From positions 198,190 to 262,189 of the forward strand of contig NZ_CP060245.1 in assembly GCF_014252455.1 (NCBI RefSeq): DNA of 64,000 nt, in the 5' to 3' direction. The notes beneath the pieces were generated by a model that saw only the letters and a program-made list of their open reading frames with translations, did no database searches and was not told where the DNA came from. Shown here one piece after another: positions 35,207 through 44,182 of this stretch (within the stretch, counting starts at the first letter, position 1; every line of letters begins with the position of its first letter). The DNA is from Blattabacterium cuenoti (lineage in GTDB: Bacteria; Bacteroidota; Bacteroidia; Flavobacteriales; Blattabacteriaceae). A program made the translations under genes and the position numbers.

Positions 35207-36088
35207 ATGAGATCAAAAATTCCTTATTTTATTATGATTCCTTCTATTTTATCTGTTATAATATTTATATTTTATATTTTTTTAGGAATAGAAAATAGAT
35301 CATATATTATTCATCCAATAACAATATTTTTTTTAATTATTATAACAATATTATTGTTCATCTTAGATTCTATTAATAATCTAATTTATCGTAAAAAATT
35401 ACAATTTCTTACAAAAGAAAAAAGAAAAAAAATTATTGAAGAAAATGAAGGAAATTATTTTTATATATTTTATAAATTTTTATTTCATGATACAAAAAAA
35501 ATGAATCAAAATGTAAAAAAAATAGATCATGGATTTGACGGAATTATAGAATTAGATAATAAATTACCAATGTGGTGGATTCATTTATTTTATTTAACAA
35601 TTATTTTTTCTGGAATTTATTTTTTTTCCTATTTATTAACAGATTTTTCTGATCCTTATAAAGAATATATTTTTGATTATCAAAATCAATTAAAAAAAAT
35701 TGAAATTTTTGAAAAAAATACTCCACAAGTTACCCTAATAAATGCTGAATTTAAAAAAGAATTTGTAAAAAATGGAAAAACGCTTTTTGAAGAAAATTGT
35801 GCTACTTGTCATCAATCTGATGGAAGCGGGAATATAGGACCTAATTTAACAGATAATTATTGGATAAATATTACAGAAAAAGATTTATTTAAAAATATAT
35901 TTTCTATTATATGGAATGGTAGTGTAAATAATCCTACTATGCGTGCTTTTGGTAAATCTGGAGAAATAAAAGGAAATGATATTCAAAAAATTTCAAGTTA
36001 TGTTTATTTTATTAATACAAAATTAAAAAAACCCATAAAAAATAAAGCACCTCAAGGGAAAAAAATAATTAATTGGAATAAAATATGA
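35207..36088 (+). CDS. ccoP: cbb3 oxidase subunit III (CcoP), one visible haem site
   Basis: Membrane-anchored c-type cytochrome that feeds electrons to the oxidase. Of 293 residues, two helices lie near 7-30 and 35-55, then the CcoP N-terminal domain segment DHGFDGIIELDNKLPMWWIHLFYL, read here in two parts, precedes another helix. The cytochrome domain has ENCATCHQSDGSG near 198 and GPNLTDNYW. Only one CXXCH is present, whereas proteobacterial CcoP has two. This may be normal for the group or a reduction; I cannot tell from one sequence. Confidence 0.92.
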   Translation: MRSKIPYFIMIPSILSVIIFIFYIFLGIENRSYIIHPITIFFLIIITILLFILDSINNLIYRKKLQFLTKEKRKKIIEENEGNYFYIFYKFLFHDTKKMNQNVKKIDHGFDGIIELDNKLPMWWIHLFYLTIIFSGIYFFSYLLTDFSDPYKEYIFDYQNQLKKIEIFEKNTPQVTLINAEFKKEFVKNGKTLFEENCATCHQSDGSGNIGPNLTDNYWINITEKDLFKNIFSIIWNGSVNNPTMRAFGKSGEIKGNDIQKISSYVYFINTKLKKPIKNKAPQGKKIINWNKI

Positions 36089-36124
36089 ATTTTATATTTT
36101 TTTTAAAATTTTTAAGTTTAAATT

Positions 36125-36580
36125 ATGAAAATAAAATTTAACTGGGGAACAGGAATTATATTATCTTTAGTTATTTTTATAAATTTTATTATTTATATAA
36201 CTTTTTTTTTCCCTCATGTAGGTAGTCAACTAGTATCAGATAGGTATTATGAAGAAGAAATAAAATATCAAAATATTATTAATGAGAAAAAAAATGTATT
36301 AAAACTTCCTCAAAAAATTAAAATATTCATATTATCTTCTGGAATTAAAATAATATTTCCACAAATTTTAGATAAAATGTATGGTTTTTTTACTTTATTA
36401 CGTTTTTCATCTAAAGATTTAGATGTTATAAAACCTTTTAAAATTTTAAAATATTCAAAAAAAATATTATTTATTCCTAAAAAATTTTTAAAAAAAGGAA
36501 ATTATAAACTGATAATTAGATGGAATTCTAATAAAAAAAAATATTTCTTTGAAAAGGATTTATTTTGGATGTCATCATAA
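36125..36580 (+). CDS. ccoH: FixH/CcoH family cbb3 assembly protein
   Basis: 151 residues. One N-terminal helix (about residues 8-30, WGTGIILSLVIFINFIIY) is followed by the FixH-typical segment LVSDRYYEEEIKYQ and a beta-rich periplasmic domain with ILSSGIKIIFP and YKLIIRWNS. FixH/CcoH proteins help assemble the cbb3 oxidase. It ends the cluster, 36 bases after ccoP. Confidence 0.88.
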   Translation: MKIKFNWGTGIILSLVIFINFIIYITFFFPHVGSQLVSDRYYEEEIKYQNIINEKKNVLKLPQKIKIFILSSGIKIIFPQILDKMYGFFTLLRFSSKDLDVIKPFKILKYSKKILFIPKKFLKKGNYKLIIRWNSNKKKYFFEKDLFWMSS

Positions 36581-36645
36581 TGAATGTTTACTGATTAATT
36601 TTTTTTAAAAAAACATTTTTACAATTATTATTAATATTCAGTATC

Positions 36646-38925
36646 ATGAGAAAAAAAATAAATAATTTTAGAGAAGAATCTTTAAATTATCATAGTCAAT
36701 TTCCTTCTGGAAAAATACAAATATCTCCAACAAAAAAATATAATAGTCAAAGAGATTTATCTTTAGCGTATTCTCCAGGAGTTGCAGAACCTTGTAAGGA
36801 AATCGCACGTTTTTCTCAAGAAGTATATAAATATACTTCTAAAGGGAATCTTGTCGCGGTAATTACCAATGGTAGTTCAGTTTTAGGATTAGGTAATATT
36901 GGCGCTTTAGCCTCTAAACCTGTCATGGAAGGAAAAGCACTTTTATTTAAAATATTTTCTGGAATTGATGTTTTTGATATAGAAATTAATGAATCTGATC
37001 CAAAAAAATTTATAGAAGTGGTAAAAGCTATTTCTCCAACTTTTGGAGGAATTAATTTAGAAGACATAAAAGCTCCAGAAGCGTTTGAAATAGAAAAAAG
37101 ATTAAAAAAAGAATTAAATATTCCAGTTATGCATGATGATCAACATGGGACTGCTATTATTTCAGGAGCCGCATTACTTAATGCTATAACTTATGTAAAA
37201 AAAAATATTAAAAATATAAAAATGGTAGTAAATGGAGCTGGAGCTGCGGCAATTTCTTGTACAAGAATTTATAAACAACTTGGAGTTTCCACTGAAAATA
37301 TTTTAATGTTTGATAGTAAAGGATTATTACATAATTCACGAAAAGATTTAAATACAGAAAAAAAAGAATTTGCAGTAAATACTTCTTCTATTCTAAATTT
37401 AGAAGAAGCTATTAAAAATACAGATGTTTTTATAGGATTATCCATTGGCGGAATATTAAAACCAAAAATGTTAAAAAGTATGGCAAAAAATCCTATTGTA
37501 TTTGCTATGGCTAATCCTGATCCTGAAATTGATTATAACTTAGCTATAAAAATACGTCCTGATGTTATTATAGCTACAGGAAGAAGTGATTATCCTAATC
37601 AAGTAAATAATGTATTAGGTTTTCCTTATATTTTTAGAGGAGCATTAGATGTTCATGCCAATATTATTAATGATGAAATGAAATTAGCGGCTATTTATGC
37701 TATAGCTTCTCTAGCCAAAGAACCTGTTCCAGAACAAGTAAATATTGTTTATAATAAAAAAAATATTTCTTTTGGAAAAGAATATATTATTCCTAAACCT
37801 TTTGATAATCGATTAATTACTCGTGTCTCTCCTGCTGTAGCTAAAGCAGCTATGGATACTGGAGTAGCAAAAAATCCTATTTTAGATTGGAAAAAATATA
37901 AAGAAAAATTATTAGATAGAATGGGGTATGAAAGTAAAATTTTGAGAATGATTCAAAATAGAGCACGTACAAATCCTAAAAAAATAGTTTTTTGTAATGG
38001 AGAAGAATATAATGTTTTAAAATCTGTTCAAATTCTACAAGAAGAAGGAATTATTTATAAACCAATTGTTCTAGGTAAAAAAAATAGGATAAAATATTTA
38101 ATTAGTGAAAATAATTTAGATATAAAAATACAAATTATAGATCCTGAACAAGAAGAAAATAAAAAAAAAATAGAACATTATGCTAAAATTCTTTGGAAAA
38201 GAAGAAATAGAAAAGGAATAACTCAATATGATGCAAAAATTCGTTTACGTACTAATGATCATTTCGGAGCTATGATGGTCGATCAAGGAGAAGTAGATGC
38301 AGTTATAACAGGATATTCCAAAAATTTTTCATTAAGTTTACAGCCTCTTTTAGAAGTTATAGGTAGAGCTCCTTCTATTCAAAAAACAGCTGGAATGATA
38401 ATTTTATTAACAAAACGTGGGCCTTTATTTCTTGCTGATACTTCCATAAGTACTAATCCTACTAGTGAAGAATTAGCTAAAATTGCTTTAATAACGGCGC
38501 ATGTAGTAAAAAAATTTGACATAGAACCACATATAGCAATGTTATCTTTTCAAAATTTTTCATCTAATTCTAAAACTTCTTATAAAGTATCACAAACAGT
38601 AGCTTTTTTACATAAGAAATATCCAAATCTTATAGTAGATGGAGAATTACAACCTGATTTTGCTTTAAATGAATTTTTATTAGCGAGTAAATTCCCTTTT
38701 TCAAAATTAGTTAAAAAAAAAGCAAATATTTTTATATTTCCAAATTTAGAATCAGGAAATTTAACTTATAAATTTATTAGAGGGTTAGGAAATATTCAAA
38801 CTATAGGTCCTGTTATATTAGGAATGAAAAAACCGGCACACGTAATGCAAATGCAATCTAGCATAGAAGAAATTATAAATTTATCCACTATAGCTGTGAT
38901 AGATGCACAAATTAGAAAAAATTAA
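36646..38925 (+). CDS. maeB: NADP-dependent malic enzyme with phosphotransacetylase-like domain
   Basis: Oxidatively decarboxylates malate to pyruvate, supplying NADPH and substrate for the Pdh complex. Of 759 residues, 1 to about 425 are the malic enzyme: LAYSPGVAEPC, the metal-site INLEDIKAPEAFEIE, MHDDQHGTAII, the nucleotide fold VVNGAGAAAISC and FAMANPDPEI. Residues about 430-759 resemble phosphate acetyltransferase (DHFGAMMVDQGEVDAVITG, VDGELQPDFAL), usually regulatory in MaeB. It is convergent with murI, overlapping by 4 bases. Confidence 0.96.
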   Translation: MRKKINNFREESLNYHSQFPSGKIQISPTKKYNSQRDLSLAYSPGVAEPCKEIARFSQEVYKYTSKGNLVAVITNGSSVLGLGNIGALASKPVMEGKALLFKIFSGIDVFDIEINESDPKKFIEVVKAISPTFGGINLEDIKAPEAFEIEKRLKKELNIPVMHDDQHGTAIISGAALLNAITYVKKNIKNIKMVVNGAGAAAISCTRIYKQLGVSTENILMFDSKGLLHNSRKDLNTEKKEFAVNTSSILNLEEAIKNTDVFIGLSIGGILKPKMLKSMAKNPIVFAMANPDPEIDYNLAIKIRPDVIIATGRSDYPNQVNNVLGFPYIFRGALDVHANIINDEMKLAAIYAIASLAKEPVPEQVNIVYNKKNISFGKEYIIPKPFDNRLITRVSPAVAKAAMDTGVAKNPILDWKKYKEKLLDRMGYESKILRMIQNRARTNPKKIVFCNGEEYNVLKSVQILQEEGIIYKPIVLGKKNRIKYLISENNLDIKIQIIDPEQEENKKKIEHYAKILWKRRNRKGITQYDAKIRLRTNDHFGAMMVDQGEVDAVITGYSKNFSLSLQPLLEVIGRAPSIQKTAGMIILLTKRGPLFLADTSISTNPTSEELAKIALITAHVVKKFDIEPHIAMLSFQNFSSNSKTSYKVSQTVAFLHKKYPNLIVDGELQPDFALNEFLLASKFPFSKLVKKKANIFIFPNLESGNLTYKFIRGLGNIQTIGPVILGMKKPAHVMQMQSSIEEIINLSTIAVIDAQIRKN

Positions 38926-39728
38926 AAAAATATTTTTTCCAATAAAATATTTGTTCCAAACAAATTTTTAATTTTTTTTTGAAAAAATGTAGATCTAGAA
39001 CTAGATGTATAAAAAATGGAGGTATTTTTTTTTTTAGGATGAATACATAATAAATTATTTTTATGTAATATTCTTTGTATATATTGTACTACTATTTTTT
39101 GTATATCAATTAAATAAACTTTCCCCCTATAAAAATTATTTATTTCTTTTTTTAAAAATAAATAATGAGTACAAGCTAATAATAATGTATCTATTGATGG
39201 TAAATGATTTAAATAATTTTTAATAATAGAATGAATTTTTTTTTTTTCAAATCCATTTTCTATAATTGGAGCTAATAATGGTGTTTCTTTTGTAAAAATA
39301 TCTAAATGAGGACAATATTTTTTTATTTTTTTTTGAAAAAAATTTGAACGGATAGTAGCAGATGTAGCTATAATTCCTATTCTTTTAGAATAAAAAAAAA
39401 CTTCATTAGTTATTATAGGATCTATAATATTCAATATTAATATTTTTTTATAAAATTCTTTTTGAAGAATATACAACGCATTGGATACTATAGAGTTACA
39501 AGCTATGACTATTGCTTTACATTTTTTTTTATAAAGAAAAGTAATTATTTTTCTAGAATTATTTATAATAAAATCTTGAGATTTATCTCCATAAGGCATA
39601 TTTTTAGTATCTCCAAAATAAATAATACATTCATTAGGCATATAATTTTTAATTTTTTTAGCTATTAAAAGTCCTCCTATTCCAGAATCTAATATTCCTA
39701 TTGGAGAAAATGTACTCGTTGTTATCAT
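38922..39728 (-). CDS. murI: Glutamate racemase
   Basis: Makes D-glutamate for peptidoglycan, the substrate of MurD in this window. The 268 residues show PIGILDSGIGGLLIA at the N terminus, YFGDTKNMPYG, the first catalytic Cys in AIVIACNSIVSNA and the second in LLLACTHYLFL. Both cysteines are kept, so the enzyme should be active. It is convergent with maeB. Confidence 0.95.
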   Translation of the reverse strand: MITTSTFSPIGILDSGIGGLLIAKKIKNYMPNECIIYFGDTKNMPYGDKSQDFIINNSRKIITFLYKKKCKAIVIACNSIVSNALYILQKEFYKKILILNIIDPIITNEVFFYSKRIGIIATSATIRSNFFQKKIKKYCPHLDIFTKETPLLAPIIENGFEKKKIHSIIKNYLNHLPSIDTLLLACTHYLFLKKEINNFYRGKVYLIDIQKIVVQYIQRILHKNNLLCIHPKKKNTSIFYTSSSRSTFFQKKIKNLFGTNILLEKIFF

Positions 39729-39805
39729 ATAATAAAAACAAGAAATAAATACATAAATAATTTATAAAAATCAATTTTTTTATATTGAAATTAAGGATGA
39801 AATAA

Positions 39806-40045
39806 TTAATTTTTTACAAAATTTTTTCTTAATTTATTTTTTAATCTTTTAGCTTTATTCATATGTATAATATGTTTTTTAACTAATTTATCAATCATAG
39901 ATATAACCTGAGAATATTGATACTTTTTTTCATTTTTAATGAATTTTTTGATAGCAGTTCTTGTACTTTTATATACATATTTATTTCTTATACGTCTAGT
40001 ATAATTTTGTCTAATTCTCTTTAAAGACGATGAATGATTTGCCAT
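39806..40045 (-). CDS. rpsT: 30S ribosomal protein S20
   Basis: Primary 16S rRNA-binding protein. The start at 40045 gives 79 residues beginning MANHSSSLKRIRQN, as in the family; the frame upstream runs through the tRNA gene and is not real. The protein is highly basic and helical (RTAIKKF, DKLVKKHIIHMNKAKRLKNKL). It is 26 bases downstream of tRNA-Glu on the same strand, so the tRNA and mRNA are probably made as one transcript and processed. Confidence 0.96.
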   Translation of the reverse strand: MANHSSSLKRIRQNYTRRIRNKYVYKSTRTAIKKFIKNEKKYQYSQVISMIDKLVKKHIIHMNKAKRLKNKLRKNFVKN

Positions 40046-40071
40046 AAAAAAATAATATAATCTTTTTTGTA

Positions 40072-40143
40072 TAGCCCATAGGGGAATCGAACCCCTCTTT
40101 CCAGGATGAAAACCTGATGTCCTAACCAATAGACGAATGGGCC
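40072..40143 (-). tRNA. tRNA-Glu (anticodon UUC)
   Basis: Minus-strand cloverleaf. Acceptor GGCCCAT pairs with ATGGGCT, including one G-U pair. The D arm region is TCTATTGGTTAGGA. The anticodon stem TCAGG/CCTGG holds loop TTTTCAT with anticodon TTC. The T arm is AGGGGTTCGATTCCCCT. The discriminator A is at 40072, and CCA is not encoded. Confidence 0.97.
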
Positions 40144-40167
40144 TTTTATCAAAAGCATTAATAAGTA

Positions 40168-40198
40168 CAAATTTAATTTTTTTTGTATTTAATACAAG
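40168..40198 (-). promoter_or_regulatory. Candidate promoter of tRNA-Glu and rpsT
   Basis: On the minus strand CTTG (40195-40198) and TAAATTTG (40168-40175) are separated by 19 bases, close to the Bacteroidetes consensus TTTG-N19-TAnnTTTG. The predicted start lies about 18 bases upstream of the tRNA 5' end. The -33 side overlaps a small TTGTATT/AATACAA hairpin. Confidence 0.5.
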
Positions 40199-40243
40199 TA
40201 TTTTTCTTATTTTTGATTATCCGTATTTATTTTTAGTATTTTT

Positions 40244-40665
40244 TTATAAATTTATTTTATATTTTCTATTTTATTCTTTGTCTATTATATGTAGATAAAA
40301 TCATACAAATTTTTTTTAAAAAAAATATATTTTCACACCATATTTATATGGTTTAAATCCTATGGGATATATTGTTCAGCTTTTATTAAAATGTTTTTTC
40401 TTGAATTACACGTAAATACTAAAGTTAAAAAAGGTTTTTTTGTTTACAAACACAAATAAAGGCGATATATTTTTATACAGTACATTATAAATAGACAAAA
40501 AATTAATTATGTAGGAATGGGGATTGATATCAACGATTAAAAATAATATATCTTTGTATTTTAAAAATACTACTTATATACAATGGATTTTATTTTTTTT
40601 ATAAAAATGAAATAAAAAATATTGGATTGGAATCATAGATTTATTCCAGCTATAAGAATTCTTTA
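40244..40665 (-). pseudogene. queA: Decayed queA (tRNA ribosyltransferase-isomerase) remnant
   Basis: The 522-bp gap after aroA holds no intact gene. One minus-strand frame (first base of codons at 40531 and every third base) keeps a series of QueA-like fragments in the right order despite at least five stops: DINPHSYIIN (cf. ETPIPKYIKR), YNVLYKNIS (cf. YQTIYAKNxGS), NFSIYV-stop-F (cf. ITLHVGLGTF), GFKPYKYGVKIYF (cf. LKPYEGWTNKFIF), and HIIDKE-stop-NRKYKINL (cf. the C-terminal AIKNKYKFFSYGD). The N-terminal half is gone. queA commonly follows aroA in Flavobacteriia, which fits. QueA makes epoxyqueuosine from preQ1 in tRNA. Motif comparisons are from memory, not from alignment. Confidence 0.65.
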
Positions 40666-41916
40666 TTATTCGTAATAATTAATTTCAAAACCTAAATATT
40701 TTAAATCATTCCAAAACAAAGGATATGATTTTTCTACAACATTTGGATCTTCTATTTGAATAGATTGAGACAATCCAAATGTAGAAAAAGCCATCGCCAT
40801 TCTATGGTCTTGATAAGTTTTTATTCTTATGAAAGAATTGCTCTTTTTTTTAAAAAAATTAGTAATTCTTAAACAAGAATTAGTAATGCTTATTTTAACA
40901 CCTAATTTAAATAATTCATTTTTTAATGCTTTTAATCGATCTGTTTCTTTAATTTTTAAAGTTTCTAAACCTTTTAAATAACATTTTAGTTTAAGAGCCG
41001 CACAAGTAACTACAATAGTTTGCGCTAAATCTGGATTTTTATTTAAATTTAAATGAATAAATTTTTTAGGAATAAAATTTAATATTTTCCTTAAAATTAT
41101 TTTTTTTTTATCAAAAATGGTATATATTCCAAAATATTTTTTATATATATCAGATACTTTTTTGTCTCCTTGTAAACTTTCCTTATTATAAGAACTTAAA
41201 GTTATATTTATTTTTTTTGAAATACTAGCCATTGAATAATAGTAAGATGCGGAACTCCAATCTGATTCTATGGTAAATATTTTTTTTCCTTTTTTTTTAC
41301 CTGGATAAATATGAATGATCATATCATCATTCCAAGTAACTTTAATTCCCGCAAGAGTTAATAAATGAAAAGTCATTTTTATATATGGAAGAGAAGTTAT
41401 GTCTTCTTTTAAATTTATTTTTAAACCCATTTGAAATGTACTGGCAATTAACATCAAAGAACTAATATATTGACTACTAATTTGAGCGTTTATATCTATT
41501 TCTCCACCTAAAATATTTTTTCCAATAATTTTTATTGGTGGATATCCTATTTTTTCTAAATAAATAATTTTCGCTCCTAATTTATTTAAAGCATCTACAA
41601 GAACGAATATAGGTCTTTCTTTCATTCTATTTGATCCTGTTAAAATTACTTCTTTTCCTTGTTGTATAGATAAATAGGAAGTTAAAAAACGCATAGCAGT
41701 TCCAGCATGATGAATATTTAATATATTTGAAGTACTATTTAAATTTTTTTTTAAAATTTTTGTATCCTCACAATTAGAAATATTTTTAATATGAATATCA
41801 TCTGTATAAATTTTTTTTAAAATTAAAAGACGGTTAGAAATACTTTTAGATCCAGTTATATTAATAGATCCAGATAAAAAATTATTTTTTTTAGAAATTT
41901 TAATATAAGAACACAT
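40666..41916 (-). CDS. aroA: 3-phosphoshikimate 1-carboxyvinyltransferase (EPSP synthase)
   Basis: Joins PEP and shikimate 3-phosphate, two steps after AroK. The 416 residues are slightly short for the family but keep GSKSISNRLLIL, the HAGTAMRFLTSYL loop, TGSNRMKERPI, SSQYISSLML, ESDWSSASYYY, LKIKETDRLKAL and YQDHRMAMAF. It is preceded by the MazG-like gene (1 base) and followed by the queA remnant. Confidence 0.95.
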   Translation of the reverse strand: MCSYIKISKKNNFLSGSINITGSKSISNRLLILKKIYTDDIHIKNISNCEDTKILKKNLNSTSNILNIHHAGTAMRFLTSYLSIQQGKEVILTGSNRMKERPIFVLVDALNKLGAKIIYLEKIGYPPIKIIGKNILGGEIDINAQISSQYISSLMLIASTFQMGLKINLKEDITSLPYIKMTFHLLTLAGIKVTWNDDMIIHIYPGKKKGKKIFTIESDWSSASYYYSMASISKKINITLSSYNKESLQGDKKVSDIYKKYFGIYTIFDKKKIILRKILNFIPKKFIHLNLNKNPDLAQTIVVTCAALKLKCYLKGLETLKIKETDRLKALKNELFKLGVKISITNSCLRITNFFKKKSNSFIRIKTYQDHRMAMAFSTFGLSQSIQIEDPNVVEKSYPLFWNDLKYLGFEINYYE

Positions 41917-41917
41917 T

Positions 41918-42292
41918 TTATTTTAATTTTTCATTTTCATGGTGTCTTTGATGATCTCTGATTGTCTTTTTTTTTAATTTTTTCATAAAATATTCTTCTA
42001 AATTAATTCCAGTTTGATTAGATAAACAAATTAAAATAAATAAGACATCAGCTAATTCTTCTCCAAGAGATTCTTTTTTTTTTGAATTTTTTTTTGAAAT
42101 TTGTTCTCCATAATTTCTAGCAATAATTCTAGATACTTCTCCTACTTCTTCAGATAAAAGAATAGTATTCGTTAAAATATTAAAATAACGTACTCCATGA
42201 TGGACTATCCAATTATGTACAATATTTTGTAAATTTTTTATTTTCAATTTATTGATTATTTTTTTTTTTAAATAAATGATTAACATGATCAA
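41918..42292 (-). CDS. MazG-like nucleotide pyrophosphohydrolase
   Basis: Small all-alpha NTP pyrophosphohydrolase of the MazG family, likely for house-cleaning of nucleotides; the substrate is unknown. Metal ligands are seen in LLSEEVGEVSRIIAR (ExxE) and GEELADVLFILI (ExxD). NIVHNWIVHHGVRYFNILTN is typical for the Bacteroidetes members. The ATG at 42292 would overlap the transketolase gene by 44 bases. A TTG at 42247, directly after that gene's stop, gives a 109-residue protein whose N terminus fits homologues better. Confidence 0.85.
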   Translation of the reverse strand: MIMLIIYLKKKIINKLKIKNLQNIVHNWIVHHGVRYFNILTNTILLSEEVGEVSRIIARNYGEQISKKNSKKKESLGEELADVLFILICLSNQTGINLEEYFMKKLKKKTIRDHQRHHENEKLK

Positions 42293-43217
42293 TTATAGAA
42301 TTACGATCAATTTTATATTTTTTTAATAAGTCCATAGGTTTTCCACTTTCTCCAAAACTATCATTAACAGCGACTAAACTTTGAGAGATATCCATTCTTT
42401 TAGTGGTAATCATTCTTGCTATACTTTCTCCTAATCCGCCAAAATAATTATGTTCTTCTGCAGTAACAATACATTTTGTTTTGTCAATAGAATTTAAAAT
42501 AGTTTCTTCATCTAATGGTTTAATCGTATGGACATTAATTACTTCACAAGTAATTCCTGTTTGTTGATACAATATTCTAGAGGCTTCTAATGATTCCCAT
42601 ACTAAATGTCCTGTACTAACTATAGTAACATCTTTACCTTTCGTTAAGGTAATAGCTTTTCCAATTTCAAATATTTTATTTTTATCCGTAAAATTAGCTA
42701 CAGAAGGTCTTCCAAAACGTAAATAAACAGGTCCAAAATATTCAGATATAGCAATTGTAGCTGCATAAGTTTGATTATAATCACAAGTATTAATTACTGT
42801 CATTCCTGGTAACATTTTCATCATTCCAATATCTTCCAAACTTTGATGTGTCGCTCCATCTTCACCTAAAGTTAATCCAGAATGAGATGCGCATATTTTA
42901 ACATTTTTATAAGAATAAGCAATAGATTGACGTATTTGATCATATACACGAGATGTAGCAAAATTAGCAAATGTTCCAGCAAAAGGAATATAATTTCCAA
43001 TACTTAATCCAGCAGCTATACTCATCATATTCGCTTCTGCAATTCCTATTTGAAAAAATCTGTTAGGAAATTCTTTAGAAAATTGATTCATAAATAAAGA
43101 ACTAGTAAGATCAGCACATAAAGCTACAATTTTATTATTTTTTTTTCCTAAAAAGGATAAAGCCTTTCCAAATCCAGCTCTAGTTTCTAAATTACCTTTA
43201 TTTTCATAAATTTTCAT
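42249..43217 (-). CDS. Transketolase, C-terminal subunit
   Basis: Second half of a split transketolase (322 residues): the pyrimidine-binding and C-terminal domains. It has TRAGFGKALSF, the catalytic-side IGIAEANMMSIAAGL, PFAGTFANFA, HSGLTLGEDGATHQSLED and CIVTAEEHNYFGGLGE. It works with the N-terminal subunit encoded 15 bases upstream, in the non-oxidative pentose phosphate pathway, which provides the erythrose 4-phosphate and ribose 5-phosphate needed for aro, trp and his synthesis. Confidence 0.94.
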   Translation of the reverse strand: MKIYENKGNLETRAGFGKALSFLGKKNNKIVALCADLTSSLFMNQFSKEFPNRFFQIGIAEANMMSIAAGLSIGNYIPFAGTFANFATSRVYDQIRQSIAYSYKNVKICASHSGLTLGEDGATHQSLEDIGMMKMLPGMTVINTCDYNQTYAATIAISEYFGPVYLRFGRPSVANFTDKNKIFEIGKAITLTKGKDVTIVSTGHLVWESLEASRILYQQTGITCEVINVHTIKPLDEETILNSIDKTKCIVTAEEHNYFGGLGESIARMITTKRMDISQSLVAVNDSFGESGKPMDLLKKYKIDRNSIIDHVNHLFKKKNNQ

Positions 43218-43232
43218 AATATTTATTTTATA

Positions 43233-44096
43233 TTATATTGGATAATCCCCTAAAGTTTCAGGAAGTTGAGATAATGCTTTTTTTAATTCTTCTTTATTAG
43301 GAGATTTTCCATGCCATAGATTATTACCTTCCATAAAATCTACTCCATATCCCATTTTAGTATAAAGAATAATTAAAACAGGCTTTCCTTTTCTAGTTTC
43401 TTGTTTTGCTTTTTTTAAAATGTTAATAACTTTTTTTATATTATTTCCTTCAAATTCTTCTAAAACTTTCCAATCAAAAGATTGGAATTTTTTTTTTAAA
43501 TCCCCAAGAGGAAGTACTTCATCTGTCGTTCCATCGATTTGTTGTCTATTGTAATCTACAGTTGCGATATAATTATCTATATGTTTCCCTCCAGCATATA
43601 AAACTGCTTCCCATATTTGTCCTTCATTTAATTCTCCATCTCCATGTAAACTATAAATGAGACTCAAATTATCTTTATCTAACTTTTTAGATATAGCTGC
43701 ACCAATTGAGATAGACATTCCTTGTCCTAATGATCCTGATGAAATTCTAATTCCTGGAATATTTTTATGTATAGAAGGATGTCCTTGTAAACGAGAATTA
43801 ATTTTTCTAAAAGTAGACAATTCTTTAATTGAAAAAAAACCAGAACGAGCTAATATACTATAATAAACTGGAGATATATGTCCATTAGATAGAAAAAAAA
43901 TATCTTCATTTTTTCCATTCATAGTAAAATTTTTTGGATCATAATGCATAATTTCTTTATATAAAGCTACAAAATATTCTGTACATCCTAAGGATCCCCC
44001 TGGATGTCCAGAATTTGCGTTATTTACCATACGTAATATATCTCTTCTCACTTGAGAACATAAATCTTTTAAATAACGTTCACGTCGTACATTCAT
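43233..44096 (-). CDS. Transketolase, N-terminal subunit
   Basis: First half of the split transketolase (287 residues), holding the thiamine pyrophosphate-binding domain. NNANSGHPGGSLGCTE, SGSLGQGMSISIG and the GDGELNEGQIWEAV motif with a distal Asn (DYNRQQIDG) bind the cofactor and metal. The split arrangement occurs in many Bacteroidetes. The two genes are adjacent and probably co-translated. Confidence 0.94.
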   Translation of the reverse strand: MNVRRERYLKDLCSQVRRDILRMVNNANSGHPGGSLGCTEYFVALYKEIMHYDPKNFTMNGKNEDIFFLSNGHISPVYYSILARSGFFSIKELSTFRKINSRLQGHPSIHKNIPGIRISSGSLGQGMSISIGAAISKKLDKDNLSLIYSLHGDGELNEGQIWEAVLYAGGKHIDNYIATVDYNRQQIDGTTDEVLPLGDLKKKFQSFDWKVLEEFEGNNIKKVINILKKAKQETRKGKPVLIILYTKMGYGVDFMEGNNLWHGKSPNKEELKKALSQLPETLGDYPI

Positions 44097-44150
44097 ATTG
44101 TTATTTTATTTGGAATATTGATTCATAAGAAATAAAATGAAAGTATTTTT

Positions 44151-44176
44151 AAATAAAAATTAATTAATTTTTATTT
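44151..44176. repeat. 26-bp perfect palindrome between tktA-like gene and smpB
   Basis: The arms AAATAAAAATTAA and TTAATTTTTATTT are exact reverse complements with no spacer. It lies in the 122-bp divergent gap, upstream of the smpB promoter box. It is made of A and T only, so chance or a cruciform/terminator role is as likely as an operator. Confidence 0.5.
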
Positions 44177-44182
44177 TTTCAT

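Noticed and set aside
39806-40129. Long N-terminal extension of S20 to 40129.
   Set aside because: The extra codons read through the tRNA-Glu gene; the family start MANHSSSLK is at 40045.
40335-40412. Plus-strand open stretch TPYLYGLNPMGYIVQ... that reads like a protein.
   Set aside because: The opposite strand carries ordered QueA-like blocks in one frame across the whole gap; the plus-strand stretch is their antisense shadow.
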